A DNA stretch of 57,020 nt, from the NCBI GenBank assembly GCA_029961075.1, contig JASBVL010000009.1, forward strand, positions 1 to 57,020. Direction: 5' to 3'. This document shows, piece by piece, positions 7,864 through 17,200 of the stretch. The notes under the pieces were generated by a model, which saw nothing but the letters and a program-made list of their open reading frames with translations, did not search any database and was not told the DNA's origin. The position numbers and the translations under genes are program-made. This DNA is from Sphaerobacter sp. (GTDB taxonomy: Bacteria; Chloroflexota; Chloroflexia; Thermomicrobiales; Thermomicrobiaceae). Positions within the stretch are counted from its first letter, which is position 1; every line of letters begins with the position of its first letter.

Positions 7864-7905
7864 GCGTGATCCGTGATTCGTCATGCGTCATGCGTCATCC
7901 GTCAT
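7864..7905 (+). repeat. Heptamer tract, six NCGTSAT units
   Basis: Six consecutive 7-base units of the form CGTGAT or CGTCAT with a variable first base. The same 7-base periodicity recurs near 30.8, 38.3, 47.8 and 54.5 kb. This copy has no inverted partner arm that I can see. Confidence 0.6.
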
Positions 7906-8082
7906 CGTGGCGGCGTGGCGACGGTGGTTCATCATACGTGCTCCGACCCGCGTGATTGGCGTCGCCACGGTGCCGCGTCGCGCCGGTCATCGTTCGCTCC
8001 GGTCAGGATGACCGACCTCCGGGAGGGGCAGGGCTTGTCGAACGGGGCACCGCCCGCCGGCGGGAGGCTCCGTGCGGCACAC

Positions 8083-8133
8083 GGCCCGCCCCTACCACAG
8101 GTTCCCGGCGCGTTTCCCCGGTAGGGGCGGGCC
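8083..8133. repeat. Dispersed palindromic repeat, copy 1
   Basis: A 14-base perfect inverted repeat (GGCCCGCCCCTACC at 8083-8096 and its complement at 8120-8133) encloses the loop GTTCCCGGCGCGTTT. A second copy at 13021-13070 shares the loop and most of both arms, about 90% identical by eye. Confidence 0.75.
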
Positions 8134-8152
8134 CTGTGCCCGCCCGCGTGTG

Positions 8153-8177
8153 GAGCGCCGGCGTCGCACGGAGCCGC
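8153..8177 (-). repeat. Dispersed 40-bp repeat family, partial reverse copy
   Basis: The 25 bases read on the minus strand match the core GCGGCTCCGTGCGACGCC of the repeats at 13154-13193 and 37287-37326. It directly follows the palindromic repeat at 8083-8133, so the two families are adjacent here, as they are near 13.1 kb. Confidence 0.6.
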
Positions 8178-8375
8178 CCGCGTGGTTTCCTGCGCCACGG
8201 TGCGGGACCTGTCCCCGGCGGAACGCCGAAGGATCGCGTGCCACCCGGCTCACGGGCCGGCACGGGCCGACCGGCCCGGCGCCATGCAAGGGAACGCCGG
8301 CACCCCGCCGGCCCCCGGTCGTCCGCAAGCGGACACGGGATCGGCAGGGTGCCGGCGCTCCAGTGGCGCCGCGTC

Positions 8376-8873
8376 TTATGCCGGCGCGGCCTCGTCCTGC
8401 TCGGCGCGCCCCGACTGGGGTGGGGGCAGCAGCGGCAGCGCCATCAGCACCAGCGGATGGTCATCCGCCGCTACCCGGTTCCAGCGCTCGATGCCGCAGC
8501 CGAGGCAGCGGTGCACCAGCACCTGCTCCCCCGACGGCCGCACGAACACCCCGATCGGTGCCATGATGGCCCGGCAGGTGCTGGCCCGGTCGCCCGGCCG
8601 CACCGCGTCCACGTGCCGGGAGTGCAGGCAGAACGGGCAGTGGTTGCGATGGCGGCCACCGCCGATCGTCGGGCCGACCATCGCGCGGCAGTGCCGGCAG
8701 CGGAAGCTCTCTGTCTCCGGTCGCCGGGTGGCGCGGCGCTCGCTCCGCGTGCTCGGTCTGGTGCGCTCTGCGGCGCCTCGGCCGGTTCGCCGGCGCCGGC
8801 CGCGCCGCTTCGGTTCCCAGTCAGCATCGTAATCGTCGAACTCGTCGTAGTCGCGCGCACAACGGCGTCCCAA
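8376..8873 (-). CDS. RNHCP-domain zinc protein
   Basis: A 165-aa protein with a basic, Arg-rich N-terminus (about 50 residues) and an RNHCP domain, named for the motif it contains: FRCRHC, then HRNHCPFCLHSRHVD, GDR, and a second zinc knuckle HRCLGCG followed by WNRVAADD. The Cys/His pairs should bind one or two zinc ions; family function is unknown, with a nucleic-acid-related role sometimes supposed. The start is a TTG at 8873, the only possibility after an in-frame TAG five codons upstream, with AGGAG 9 bases before it. A short ORF in another frame (8821-8940) overlaps this start. Confidence 0.82.
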   Translation of the reverse strand: MGRRCARDYDEFDDYDADWEPKRRGRRRRTGRGAAERTRPSTRSERRATRRPETESFRCRHCRAMVGPTIGGGRHRNHCPFCLHSRHVDAVRPGDRASTCRAIMAPIGVFVRPSGEQVLVHRCLGCGIERWNRVAADDHPLVLMALPLLPPPQSGRAEQDEAAPA

Positions 8874-8940
8874 GGGGATGCGCTCCTATCGTCAGTAGGC
8901 CATGGGACGGCTTCAGCGGGTTGTGCGCAGAGACAGTCAT
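8821..8940 (-). CDS. Possible 39-aa upstream ORF overlapping the RNHCP gene start
   Basis: ATG at 8940 is preceded by AGGAGG with 7-base spacing, a better site than that of the RNHCP gene itself. The ORF runs 39 codons (first residues MTVSAHNPLKP, Arg-rich end) and terminates inside the RNHCP coding region in a different frame. It could couple or limit translation of the TTG-started gene. No homology is recognised, so it may be fortuitous. Confidence 0.3.
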   Translation of the reverse strand: MTVSAHNPLKPSHGLLTIGAHPLGTPLCARLRRVRRLRC

Positions 8941-9507
8941 CAAGTCCCTCCTCGTCGCGTGACCGGCCCGCCGCGCGACACGCGCGCGAGCAACCGCAGC
9001 CGGGCGCGGCGTCCACGCCGCGTTCGGCAGAACTCCTTGAGATCTGGTGAGCGATCAGCGGTGAGCCGCGGGCGGCACGACGGTCCGGTCCGCGGCGAGC
9101 GGTCAGGCGACGACTGGAGTGAGGAGCCGGGGGGAAATCGACACGTGGGCGCGGGTGCGCCCCGGAGATCAGTCCCTCGGCGTCAAGCGGAGCGGCCGGA
9201 CACTACGCCGGGATGTGGACCGGTGCCGCAACGTCCGCGGCTCGGGCGGCGATTCGAACCCTGGCCATCAAGTCCTTCCTTCTCCGATCTCGACGCGCTC
9301 ACTGCCGCACGGCAGAGGATGCCGGACGACCCCCGCATTGTAGGAGGGCCGTGCCCGGCTGTCGAGAGGCGGTGCGGCATCGGCGGTGCTGTCCCCCCGG
9401 TCGTCGGTACCCCGATGAGGGAGGGCACCCGGCCCTCCCCGACCGCAGGCGCACGGCAGGACCCACCGATCGAAGGCCGGCGTGTCCCGACGGAGACGTC
9501 GGCATGA
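8941..9507. other. Gene-free stretch
   Basis: No supported gene or known RNA. A tRNA T-arm-like string (GGTTCGAATC on the minus strand near 9255) is not embedded in a cloverleaf. A second sequence resembling ribosome site plus ATG (GGAAGGACTTGATG, minus strand near 9270) opens only a 20-codon frame. Confidence 0.4.
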
Positions 9508-9543
9508 GACGCCCCCCGGCGCTCGGAGCGCCCGGGGGGCGTC
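9508..9543. terminator. Strong GC hairpin downstream of the ScyD-like gene
   Basis: GACGCCCCCCGG at 9508-9519 pairs perfectly with 9532-9543. It lies 18 bases past the stop of the minus-strand gene ending at 9562 and probably acts as its terminator, though no T tract follows. Confidence 0.6.
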
Positions 9544-9561
9544 CTGGGGTCGCGGGTCAGG

Positions 9562-11238
9562 CTACTCGCTGATCTGCACCACCTGCCCCTGGCCCGGCAT
9601 CACCCCCATGTTGGCCACGTAGATCGCGCCGCTCGCGTCGATCGCCAGCCCGGCGGGTGCGACCAGGCCCTCGCGCGCGATCAGCGTCCGGGTCCCGTCC
9701 GGCGCCAGGCGGTAGAGCGCGCCGGGGGAGGTTGGCACCAGGAGACTGTCGGCGGCGATCTCCAGCACGTAGAGGCTGCCGTCCGGCGCGAAGGCAAGGT
9801 CGATGATGTTGGTGAAGCCCTCGGCGTAGACCGTCGGCGCCTCACCCGGCACGACCCGCCAGATGCGCGCGCCACCCACCTGGAACGGGAAGCCGGTCAA
9901 CTCCCCGACGTAGTAGGCGCCGTCCGGGCCAACGGCGATGCCGGTCGGCACCGACTCCATCGGGATCTGCGTCCCGGGCGGCAGGCCGAGGAATGGCGGG
10001 GCATCCACCAGCCGCGGCCCGAAGACGGCCAGCGTCGTGATCGTCCCATCGGCGGCGACGTGGAGGACGTCGTTGCCACCGGCGTCGACCACCACGAAGC
10101 CGTCCGCGACCTCGATGAAGGAGAATGGGTTACTGTCGACGACGGCCGGCTCAGGGTTCGCCGCCGCCTCATCGGCTGCCACGTCAACCAGGACGGTGTA
10201 GGTCCCGTCCTCATTGATCCGGACCAGCGTGCCCAAGTCGGCCCCGACATCACCCAACTGCTCGCGGGCGGCCGGGTCGGCGCCGAGGCCGATGAGGGCG
10301 TAGGTCCCACTGTCGGTCACGACCACGTCGTGGACGCCGGTCGCGCCGCCACCGCCGGGAGCTGCCAGCGACGGCAGCCCGGTCGCGATGCGCTCGACCT
10401 CACCGTTGACGATGCGGGCGATCGAGCCGGTCGGGCCGTAGCAGACCTCACCGTCGCCCTCGGGGTTCGGCAGGCACGGGCCGTCTCCGCCGAGACCCGC
10501 CTCCGCCACGTAGAGCGCGCCGTCAGGGCCGACGGTCATCCCGCGCGGGTTGTTGAGCCCGCTGACCACGACGGTGAAGGTCGGCGTCGGCGCGGGCGCC
10601 GGAGCGCCTCCGCTCCGTGCCTCAACGCCCAGCAGCCCGAGCAGCACGTCGTAGCGCGCCGGCGCGGCGCCCGGGTGCCACTCGAAGCGAGCGCGCTCGA
10701 AGTACTGCACGGTGACGCCGTTCTCGACGAACTCCTCGCTGATCGGATAGCCGAAGATGGCCAGCCCGCCGAAGTGCTTCCAGTAGCTCTGGAAGCCGAA
10801 GCAGGCGTTGTGGCCGGTAGCCTCGAAGTAGGTGCAGTGCGCGGGATCGGGGCTGGGCGGGGCCGGGGCGAACGGTCCGGTGCCCTGCCGTTCCGCCGTC
10901 AACTGGCTGCCGAGGCGACCCAGCAGGACATTGAAGTGCGCCGGCGCCGCACCCGGGTGCCACTCGAAGCGCGCCCGCTCGAAGTACTGCACGGTGACGC
11001 CGTTCTCGACGAATTCGCCGGTGATCGGGTAGCCGAAGATCGCGAGCCCGCCGAACGCCTGCCAGAAGGACCTGAACGCGAAGCAGACGCTCTGCTGCGT
11101 CGCCTCGAAGGAGACGCAATCTACCCCGCCGTCGGCGCCGGCGAACGAGGCGTCCGCGGGTGCGGCGGCTGCGCCCGCGACCGTCCCTCCCAACATCGCC
11201 AACGCGAGCAGCAACGCCAGGACGTGTCGCATCATCAC
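9562..11238 (-). CDS. Secreted ScyD/ScyE-like beta-propeller with two FGYP modules
   Basis: Exported 558-aa protein. A signal peptide (about residues 1-26, ending AGAAAA) precedes two near-identical modules of about 65 residues (roughly 40-105 and 133-198). Each carries a Cys pair, CFAF or CFGFQSYW, then GGLAIFGYPI, EEFVENGVTVQYFERARFEW and a VLLG ending. After a Pro/Ala linker the C-terminal part (about 220-558) is an NHL/SMP30-like propeller with repeated PxGxxxGPDGALYV motifs, as in ScyD/ScyE-family proteins. The FGYP module recurs in secreted Chloroflexota proteins and is probably a wall or glycan-binding unit (inference). No catalytic residues are recognised. A terminator hairpin follows at 9508-9543. 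Confidence 0.85.
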   Translation of the reverse strand: MMMRHVLALLLALAMLGGTVAGAAAAPADASFAGADGGVDCVSFEATQQSVCFAFRSFWQAFGGLAIFGYPITGEFVENGVTVQYFERARFEWHPGAAPAHFNVLLGRLGSQLTAERQGTGPFAPAPPSPDPAHCTYFEATGHNACFGFQSYWKHFGGLAIFGYPISEEFVENGVTVQYFERARFEWHPGAAPARYDVLLGLLGVEARSGGAPAPAPTPTFTVVVSGLNNPRGMTVGPDGALYVAEAGLGGDGPCLPNPEGDGEVCYGPTGSIARIVNGEVERIATGLPSLAAPGGGGATGVHDVVVTDSGTYALIGLGADPAAREQLGDVGADLGTLVRINEDGTYTVLVDVAADEAAANPEPAVVDSNPFSFIEVADGFVVVDAGGNDVLHVAADGTITTLAVFGPRLVDAPPFLGLPPGTQIPMESVPTGIAVGPDGAYYVGELTGFPFQVGGARIWRVVPGEAPTVYAEGFTNIIDLAFAPDGSLYVLEIAADSLLVPTSPGALYRLAPDGTRTLIAREGLVAPAGLAIDASGAIYVANMGVMPGQGQVVQISE

Positions 11239-11437
11239 AAATGCCCCTTCGTTATCGCTCTCAGGACATGTTCGCTGGAATCGTAGTCGCTCCTCTCACT
11301 CGTACCAGCACGCACACAAGTGACGGCGAGATCGTATCACGATGCAGGCAATGTGGTGCGCCCGCCGTGGTGTCAAACCGTACATGCCGCATAATGAGCC
11401 GCGAGCGGGGAGCCAGTTCCGGACGAAGGAGGACAGG

Positions 11438-12922
11438 ATGGAGATCGCGCTGCTGGCCGGGGCCGGCATCGAGCAGGAGACCGACGCACTCCTGGTGAGC
11501 GCACAGCCAGGTCCACGCCTGGACGCGATGGGGGCCGCCGCCGACGCGCGCCTGGACGGCGCGCTCGCGGCCGCGCTGACCGATGCCGCCTTCTCGGGCG
11601 AGGTCGGGACGACGCTGGTGATCCCCACGCTGGGGCGGCTGCCAGCGCGCCGCCTGGTGGTGGTCGGCGTCGGCGCTGGCGCGCCCACCCCCGACGGCCT
11701 GCGCCGGGCCTGGGCGGCGGGCGCGCGGGCCGCCCGCGACGCCGGCGCGCGCCGGGTCGTCAGCGTCGCCCCACCCGCTGGCGATCTCGGTGAGGAGCGT
11801 GCCTATCGCGCCGCGGCCGAGGGGGTACGGCTTGGCCTGTACGAGTTCCTGGAGTACCGCACGCAGGACCGCCCGACCCGCCAGATCGAGCGGTTCGACT
11901 TCGCCGGGGAGAGCGAATCGGCCCGGCGCGGGCTCGCGGCCGCAGCGGCCGTCGCCGACGCGGTCAGCTTCGCGCGCGACCTGGTCAACCACCCGGCCGA
12001 CGCCATCTACCCGGAGCGGCTGGCCGAGATCGCGCAGGAGGTCGCCGCCAGTGCCGGGCTGGAGTGCGTCGTCCACGATCCGGCGGCGCTGGAGGCGATG
12101 GGCGCGGGCGCGATCCTCGCGGTCGGCAAGGGGAGCGCCCGCGAGCCTCGGCTCATCCACCTCACCTACCGTCCGAGCGGCGCCGCGCGCGGCACGATCG
12201 GGCTGGTGGGCAAGGCGATCACCTTCGACACCGGCGGCGTGAACCTCAAGCCGACCGGCTCCGGGCTGGAGCACATGAAGAGCGACATGGCCGGCGGCGG
12301 CGCGGTGCTGGCCACGATGCGCGCGTTGGCCGCGCTCGCCGTGCCCTTCACCGTCCACGGCGTCATCGCCGCGGCCGAGAACATGCTGAGCGGCACGGCG
12401 TTCCGCCCCGGCGACGTGCTGCGGGCGATGAACGGCAAGACGATCGAGGTGATCAGCACTGATGCCGAGGGGCGCCTGGTGCTGGCGGACGCCCTGACCT
12501 ACACCGCCCGCCAGGGCGCCGAGCTGCTGATCGACCTCGCCACCCTCACCGGCGCCGCCATCGTCGCGCTCGGCCCGCAGGGGACCGCGCTCTACGGGAC
12601 GGATCAGGCGCTCGTCGACGACCTGGTCGCCGCGACGGCCTGGAGCGGGGAGAAGCTGTGGCCGATGCCGCTCTGGGACGAGTACCGGGAGCTGATCCGC
12701 GGCGACGTGGCCGACCTGAAGAACAGCGGCGGGCGCTGGGGCGGCTCGATCACGGCCGCGCTCTTCCTGCGCGAGTTCACCGAGGGGCGGCCGTGGGCGC
12801 ACCTCGACATCGCCGGGCCCGCCTGGTCGGAGAAGGTCACGGCCTATGCCGGCAAGGGCGGCACCGGCCACGGTGTGAGCACGCTGCTGGCCTTCCTGGA
12901 GCGGCGAGCAGCGCGGGAGTAG
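11438..12922 (+). CDS. pepA: Leucyl aminopeptidase (M17, PepA-like)
   Basis: Cytoplasmic dizinc aminopeptidase of 494 aa that removes N-terminal residues from peptides. The N-terminal regulatory domain spans about residues 1-160. The catalytic domain shows GKAITFDTGG with the metal-binding Lys and Asp, KSDMAGGGAVL, and the family signature STDAEGRLVLADAL (usually NTDAEGRL, here Ser first). The start at 11438 is fixed by AAGGAGG just upstream; the frame is open further upstream but without a ribosome site. The gene is divergent from the ScyD-like gene, with 199 bases between. Twenty-six bases of its own sequence are repeated right after the stop, in the same frame. Confidence 0.94.
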   Translation: MEIALLAGAGIEQETDALLVSAQPGPRLDAMGAAADARLDGALAAALTDAAFSGEVGTTLVIPTLGRLPARRLVVVGVGAGAPTPDGLRRAWAAGARAARDAGARRVVSVAPPAGDLGEERAYRAAAEGVRLGLYEFLEYRTQDRPTRQIERFDFAGESESARRGLAAAAAVADAVSFARDLVNHPADAIYPERLAEIAQEVAASAGLECVVHDPAALEAMGAGAILAVGKGSAREPRLIHLTYRPSGAARGTIGLVGKAITFDTGGVNLKPTGSGLEHMKSDMAGGGAVLATMRALAALAVPFTVHGVIAAAENMLSGTAFRPGDVLRAMNGKTIEVISTDAEGRLVLADALTYTARQGAELLIDLATLTGAAIVALGPQGTALYGTDQALVDDLVAATAWSGEKLWPMPLWDEYRELIRGDVADLKNSGGRWGGSITAALFLREFTEGRPWAHLDIAGPAWSEKVTAYAGKGGTGHGVSTLLAFLERRAARE

Positions 12923-13020
12923 CGCCCCGGCGGCGCCATCGTCGCGCTCGGCCCGCAGGGTTAGCGATAGGTGCGGGGCTGGTGCCCGGCAGGAGCCACC
13001 AGAGCACCTGGCGGGCGCCA

Positions 13021-13070
13021 GGCCCTCTCCTACCACTGTTCCCGGCGCGTTCCCAGGGTAGGGGCGGGCC
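13021..13070. repeat. Dispersed palindromic repeat, copy 2
   Basis: Same arms and loop as 8083-8133: left arm GGCCCTCTCCTACC (two changes), loop GTTCCCGGCGCGTT, right arm GGTAGGGGCGGGCC unchanged. Confidence 0.75.
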
Positions 13071-13153
13071 TGGTGCCGAACGGAGCCACCCGGCGATGCC
13101 GGGAGAGCCCATCCATGCGCGGGAGGGAACGGGGCCCGACCGGGCACGTGCCG

Positions 13154-13193
13154 GACGGGAGCCGGCGCGGCGCCGTGCGACGCTGGCGCTCCC
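13154..13193 (+). repeat. Dispersed 40-bp repeat, copy 1
   Basis: Begins GACGGGAGCCGGCGCGGC and ends GACGCTGGCGCTCCC. It matches 37287-37326 at 36 of 40 positions by eye, with a degenerate copy near 48234 and a partial reverse copy at 8153-8177. Confidence 0.75.
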
Positions 13194-13269
13194 GAACCGC
13201 TCCCGCCTCTTCCCCGGTCGGGATGGCCCCGCGCCGGTGCGGGGCGATCCGGTGGATGGGCGCCCGGGG

Positions 13270-14061
13270 TTAGGGCGATCCCACGCCCTCCAGCAGCGCG
13301 GCCACGAACCGCCGGCTGCGCTCGAGACGCGCCAGGTCGCCGCCGCAGTTCCCCTCCAGGATCAGCGGCCCGGCGTAGCCGGCCGCGCGGAGCTGCCCGA
13401 GCACGGTGGGCCAGGGGATCGTCCCCTCGCCGGGCGGGAGGTGCCGCGGCCCGCCGGGGCAATGGTCGCTCAGGTGGACGTTGACCAGCGCGTCACCCAT
13501 CGCGGCGATCAGCGCGGCGGTGTCGACCCCGGCCTCGGCGGCCTGGAACGGATCGAAGGTGAAGCCGACCGGTAGGCCCCAGCCGCGCACCAGCCGGACG
13601 CTCTCGGCATCGCGCAGCAGGCACCAGCTCACGTTCTCCAGCGTCAGCGTGACGCCGGCAGCGGCCCCTGCCTGGGCCACGTCCGCGAGCACCTCCCGGA
13701 ACCGGTCGGACGCGAGGCCCGCCGGGAGTTCCCGGCGCGTCGGACCATGCCAGACCACCGACCGGGCGCCGAGGGTCGCCGCCACGTCGATGGCGCGCAG
13801 GAGGGCCGCGCGCCCCTCCTCCCGCCGCCGGGGGTAGGGGTCGAACAGCGGATGCAGGCCGGTGTAGGTGTGCAGCGAGGCAACCGTCGTCCCGGCCGCC
13901 CGCGCGCGGGCGGCCAGCCGGCGGGCAAAGGCGGGCCGGTACTCCCCCGCCGTCTGCACGATCACCTCGACGGCGACGAACCCGCCCCGGCCCAGGGCCT
14001 CGACCGCGTCCTCGGTGAGCGCGTGCGGGTAGAGCACGCCGGTGGACGCACCGATCAGCAT
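13270..14061 (-). CDS. TIM-barrel sugar phosphate isomerase/epimerase-like protein
   Basis: A 263-aa protein of the xylose-isomerase-like TIM-barrel superfamily. Visible strands and likely metal ligands include VASLHTYTGLHP, SVVWHGPT, LTLENVSW (Glu), VGFTFDPFQA (Asp), VNVHLSDH (His/Asp) and LILEGNCGG (Glu), spaced as in sugar phosphate isomerases and EndoIV-like enzymes. Specificity cannot be told. ATG 14061 is preferred because GAGGAGC lies directly before it, whereas the open frame upstream has no ribosome site and overlaps the divergent smc leader. It is monocistronic and convergent with pepA. Confidence 0.84.
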   Translation of the reverse strand: MLIGASTGVLYPHALTEDAVEALGRGGFVAVEVIVQTAGEYRPAFARRLAARARAAGTTVASLHTYTGLHPLFDPYPRRREEGRAALLRAIDVAATLGARSVVWHGPTRRELPAGLASDRFREVLADVAQAGAAAGVTLTLENVSWCLLRDAESVRLVRGWGLPVGFTFDPFQAAEAGVDTAALIAAMGDALVNVHLSDHCPGGPRHLPPGEGTIPWPTVLGQLRAAGYAGPLILEGNCGGDLARLERSRRFVAALLEGVGSP

Positions 14062-14219
14062 GGCTGCTCCTCGCTCCGGATGCGACCCCGCGCCGTTGCC
14101 GGGTGTCCGGACAGATGGTAGCATTCGAGCCCGTGCCGCGCCGAGGCCCCAGTCGCCGAGCGGCGCGGCACGCGGCGCCCGGCCCCCGGCTTCACCCACG
14201 CCACGACGACGGGATACGC

Positions 14220-17200
14220 ATGCCGACGCGGCTGAAGCGGCTCGAACTGCATGGCTTCAAGAGCTTCGCCACCCCGACGACGTTCGTCTTCGACCCGGGC
14301 ATCACCGCGATCATCGGCCCGAACGGCTCGGGCAAGTCGAACATCGCCGAGGCGGTGCGCTGGGCGCTGGGCGAGCAGAGCTACGCCAACCTGCGTGGGC
14401 GCCGCACCGAGGACATCATCTTCGCCGGCAGCACCGCCCGCGCGCCGCTCGGCATGGCCGAGGTCAGCCTGACGCTCGACAACGAGTCGGGCGACCTCCC
14501 GCTCCCCTTCAGCGAGATCACCATCACCCGGCGGGCCTTCCGCAGCGGGGAGAACCAGTACCTCATCAACGGCGCGCGGGTCCGCCTCAAGGACGTCCTT
14601 CAGGTAACGGCGTCGCTCGGCCAAGCGTACACCGTCATCGGCCAGGGGTTGGTCGACGCCGTCCTCAGCCAGCGACCGGAGGAGCGCCGCGGGCTGTTCG
14701 AGCACGCCGCCGGCATCACCGGCCTTCGCCTCAAACAGGCCGAGGCCCAGCGGCACCTGGCCGAGACGCAGGCCAACAGCACCCGGCTGGAGGACCTGCT
14801 GGCCGAGATCGAGCCGCGGCTGCGCAGCCTCGAGCGCGCCGCGCGCCAGGCCCGCGAGGCGGGCGAGCTGCGCGCCCGGCTGCGGCGCGCCCTGCTCCAG
14901 CTCTATGCCCACCAGTGGCAGGCGGCGCGGGAGCGTCTCCGCGCCGCCGAGGACGAGGCGACGGCCGCCGCGCAGCGGGCCGCGGCCGCGGCCGCCGCGC
15001 ACGCCGCCGCGCGGCAGGCGCTGGCGGAGGCCGAGCAGCGGGTGGCGGCGCTGCGCGCCGACCTCGAGCGGCTGACCGCGGAGAGCGCCCGCCTCGATAC
15101 CGAGCAGCGGGAGCTCGAGCACCGGCACGCGCTGGCGCTCGAGCGGCACGCGGCCCAGGCGCGGCGGGCCGGCGACCTGGAGCGGGAGCTCGCCCGCCTC
15201 CGGGCCGCGCGCCAGGCGGCGGCGCAGGAGGCACAGGAAGCCAGCGACGCGCTGGCGGCCCTCACGGCCGAGATCGCCGAGCGCGAGGCGGCGGTCGCCC
15301 GCCTGGCCGAGGCCGACGCCGTGGCGCGCGAGCGGCGCGAGCGGCTGGCCGCCGCGCTCCGCCGCGCCGAGGAGGCGGTCACCGCGGCCGAGCGGGCCGC
15401 GCTGGCGGCGGCGTCCCGCCGCACCCTGCTCGACCAGCAGGAGCGCGACCTGGTGGCGACCCGCGAGCGGCTCGCGCGCGAGCAGCAGGCCCGGGCGCAG
15501 CGGCTGGCGGAGGTGGCGGCGCAGGCAGCCGCCGCGGAGGTCGCCCGCGATGAGGCGCGCGAGACGCTGGCTCGGCTCGCCGCCGAGCGCGAGCGGCTGG
15601 AGGCCGCCCTGGCCGCCGCCGTCGCCGAAGGCGACGAGGCCGAGCGCGGCCTGCACGCCGCCGAGCGCCGCCTAGTCGAGCGCACCACCCGGCTCGAGAC
15701 CCTGACGCGCCTGCGCGACAGCGGCGCCGGGCTCTACGCCGGCACGCGGGCCGTGCTCGACGCCGCCCGGGCCGGGCAGCTCTCGGGCATCGTCGGCACC
15801 CTCGGCTCGCTCCTGGTGGTGCCCGCGGAGCTCGAAGCCGCCATGGAAGCCGCGCTGGGCGGGCACCTGCAGGACATCGTCGTGGAGCGCTGGGGCGACG
15901 CCGAGCGCGCCATCCAGCACCTGAAGCGCACCCAGGCCGGGCGGGCCACCTTCCAGCCGCTCGACACCGTCCGCGGTGGGACCGCCCGCGCGCCGCACCT
16001 CGACCACCCCGGCGTGCGCGGCGTGGCTGCCGACCTCATCGGGTACGACCCGCGCCTCAGTCAGGTCGTCACCAGCCTGCTGGGGCGGATCATCGTCACC
16101 GAGGACCTGGCCACCACCCGTGCCGTGCTCCCCGCGCTGCCGCCGGGGTGGAGCGCCGTCACGCTGGCGGGCGAGATCACGCGCAGCAGCGGCGCGGTCA
16201 CCGGCGGCGCGCGCGTCAAGGAGAGCGGCACGCTGGCGCGCGAGCGGGAGCTGCGCGACCTGCCCAAGGAGTGCGCGGCGCTGCGGCGGGAGCGCGACGC
16301 GGCGCGGGAGCGGGTGGAGGCGCTCGCCGCCGAGGTGGCCCGGCTCCGGGCCGCGCGCGAGGCGCTCGACCGGGAGATCGCCGCCGCGCGCGAGGCCGGG
16401 CGGGCGGCCGAGGCCGCGCTCGCGCGCCAGCGCCGGCTCCACGCCGACGAGGAGCAGGGGGTCGCGAGCGAAGCGGAGCGCTGCGAGCGTGTCGCCCAGC
16501 AGCTCGCGGCGCTGGCCGCGGAGCGCCAGGCGGCCGAGGAGGCGGCCCAGGCAGCCGCCGCGCAGCGGGCGGCCGCGGTCGCCGAGCGGGAGCGCCTGGA
16601 GGCGGCGCTGCGCGCGGCCGAGGCGACCGGTCCCGATCCCCGGCTGCAGGAGGCGCGCTCGGCCCTGGCCGGGTTGCACGAGCGCCGGCGCGGCCTCATC
16701 GAGCGGCGGCAGCGCCTGGCCGCCGAGCAGGAGCGGTCGGCCGCCGCCCTCGCCGAGGCAGAGCGCCGCCTGGCCGAGGTCGCCGAGACGATGGCCGCGC
16801 TCGAGGCCGAGATCGCCGCCCTCAGCGCCGAGCGCGAGCGCGGCGCAGCCCGACGGGCCGCGGCCGCCGAGCGGCTGGGGCCGGCCCGCGCCGCCTGCGA
16901 GGCGGCCCGCGCCGCCGCGCGCACCGCGCGCGACGCGGCCCAGACGGCCGAGCAGGCGGCGCGCGAGGCGGAGCGCGAGCGGGATCGGGTCGCGCTCGAG
17001 CTCGCGCGTCGCCAGGACGAGCTCGCCCTGCTGCGAGAGCGCATCGCCCATGACCTGGGCGAGGGCGCCGAGGTCGAGTCCGCCCTCGACGCCACCCCCG
17101 TCAGCGATGCCGACCCCGCGGCACTGGAGCGGGAGGTGGACCGGCTGCGGGCCCAGCTCCGCCGGATCGGGCTGGTCGGCGAGGACGCGATCGAGCAGCA

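Larger units (their letters stand above)
7511..8375. other. Long intergenic region: RNA candidate plus dispersed repeats
   Basis: These 865 bases contain no convincing long gene. From left to right they hold a near-consensus promoter with a structured RNA candidate (7559-7760), a tract of six 7-base units (7864-7905), a 14-bp inverted repeat around a conserved loop (8083-8133), a reverse copy of a dispersed repeat (8153-8177), and the string CCGGCCCCCGGTCGTCCG near 8308, which recurs near 48686. Confidence 0.6.
12923..13269. other. Repeat-rich gap with a fragment copy of pepA
   Basis: No gene. It contains a 26-base exact copy of an internal pepA segment (12935-12960), the second copy of the dispersed palindrome (13021-13070) and a 40-bp dispersed repeat (13154-13193). 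This looks like a landing zone for repeats between convergent genes. Confidence 0.6.

Noticed and set aside
9240..9275. tRNA-like T-arm (GGTTCGAATC, minus strand)
   Set aside because: The surrounding bases do not form an acceptor stem, anticodon arm or even a clean 5-bp T stem.
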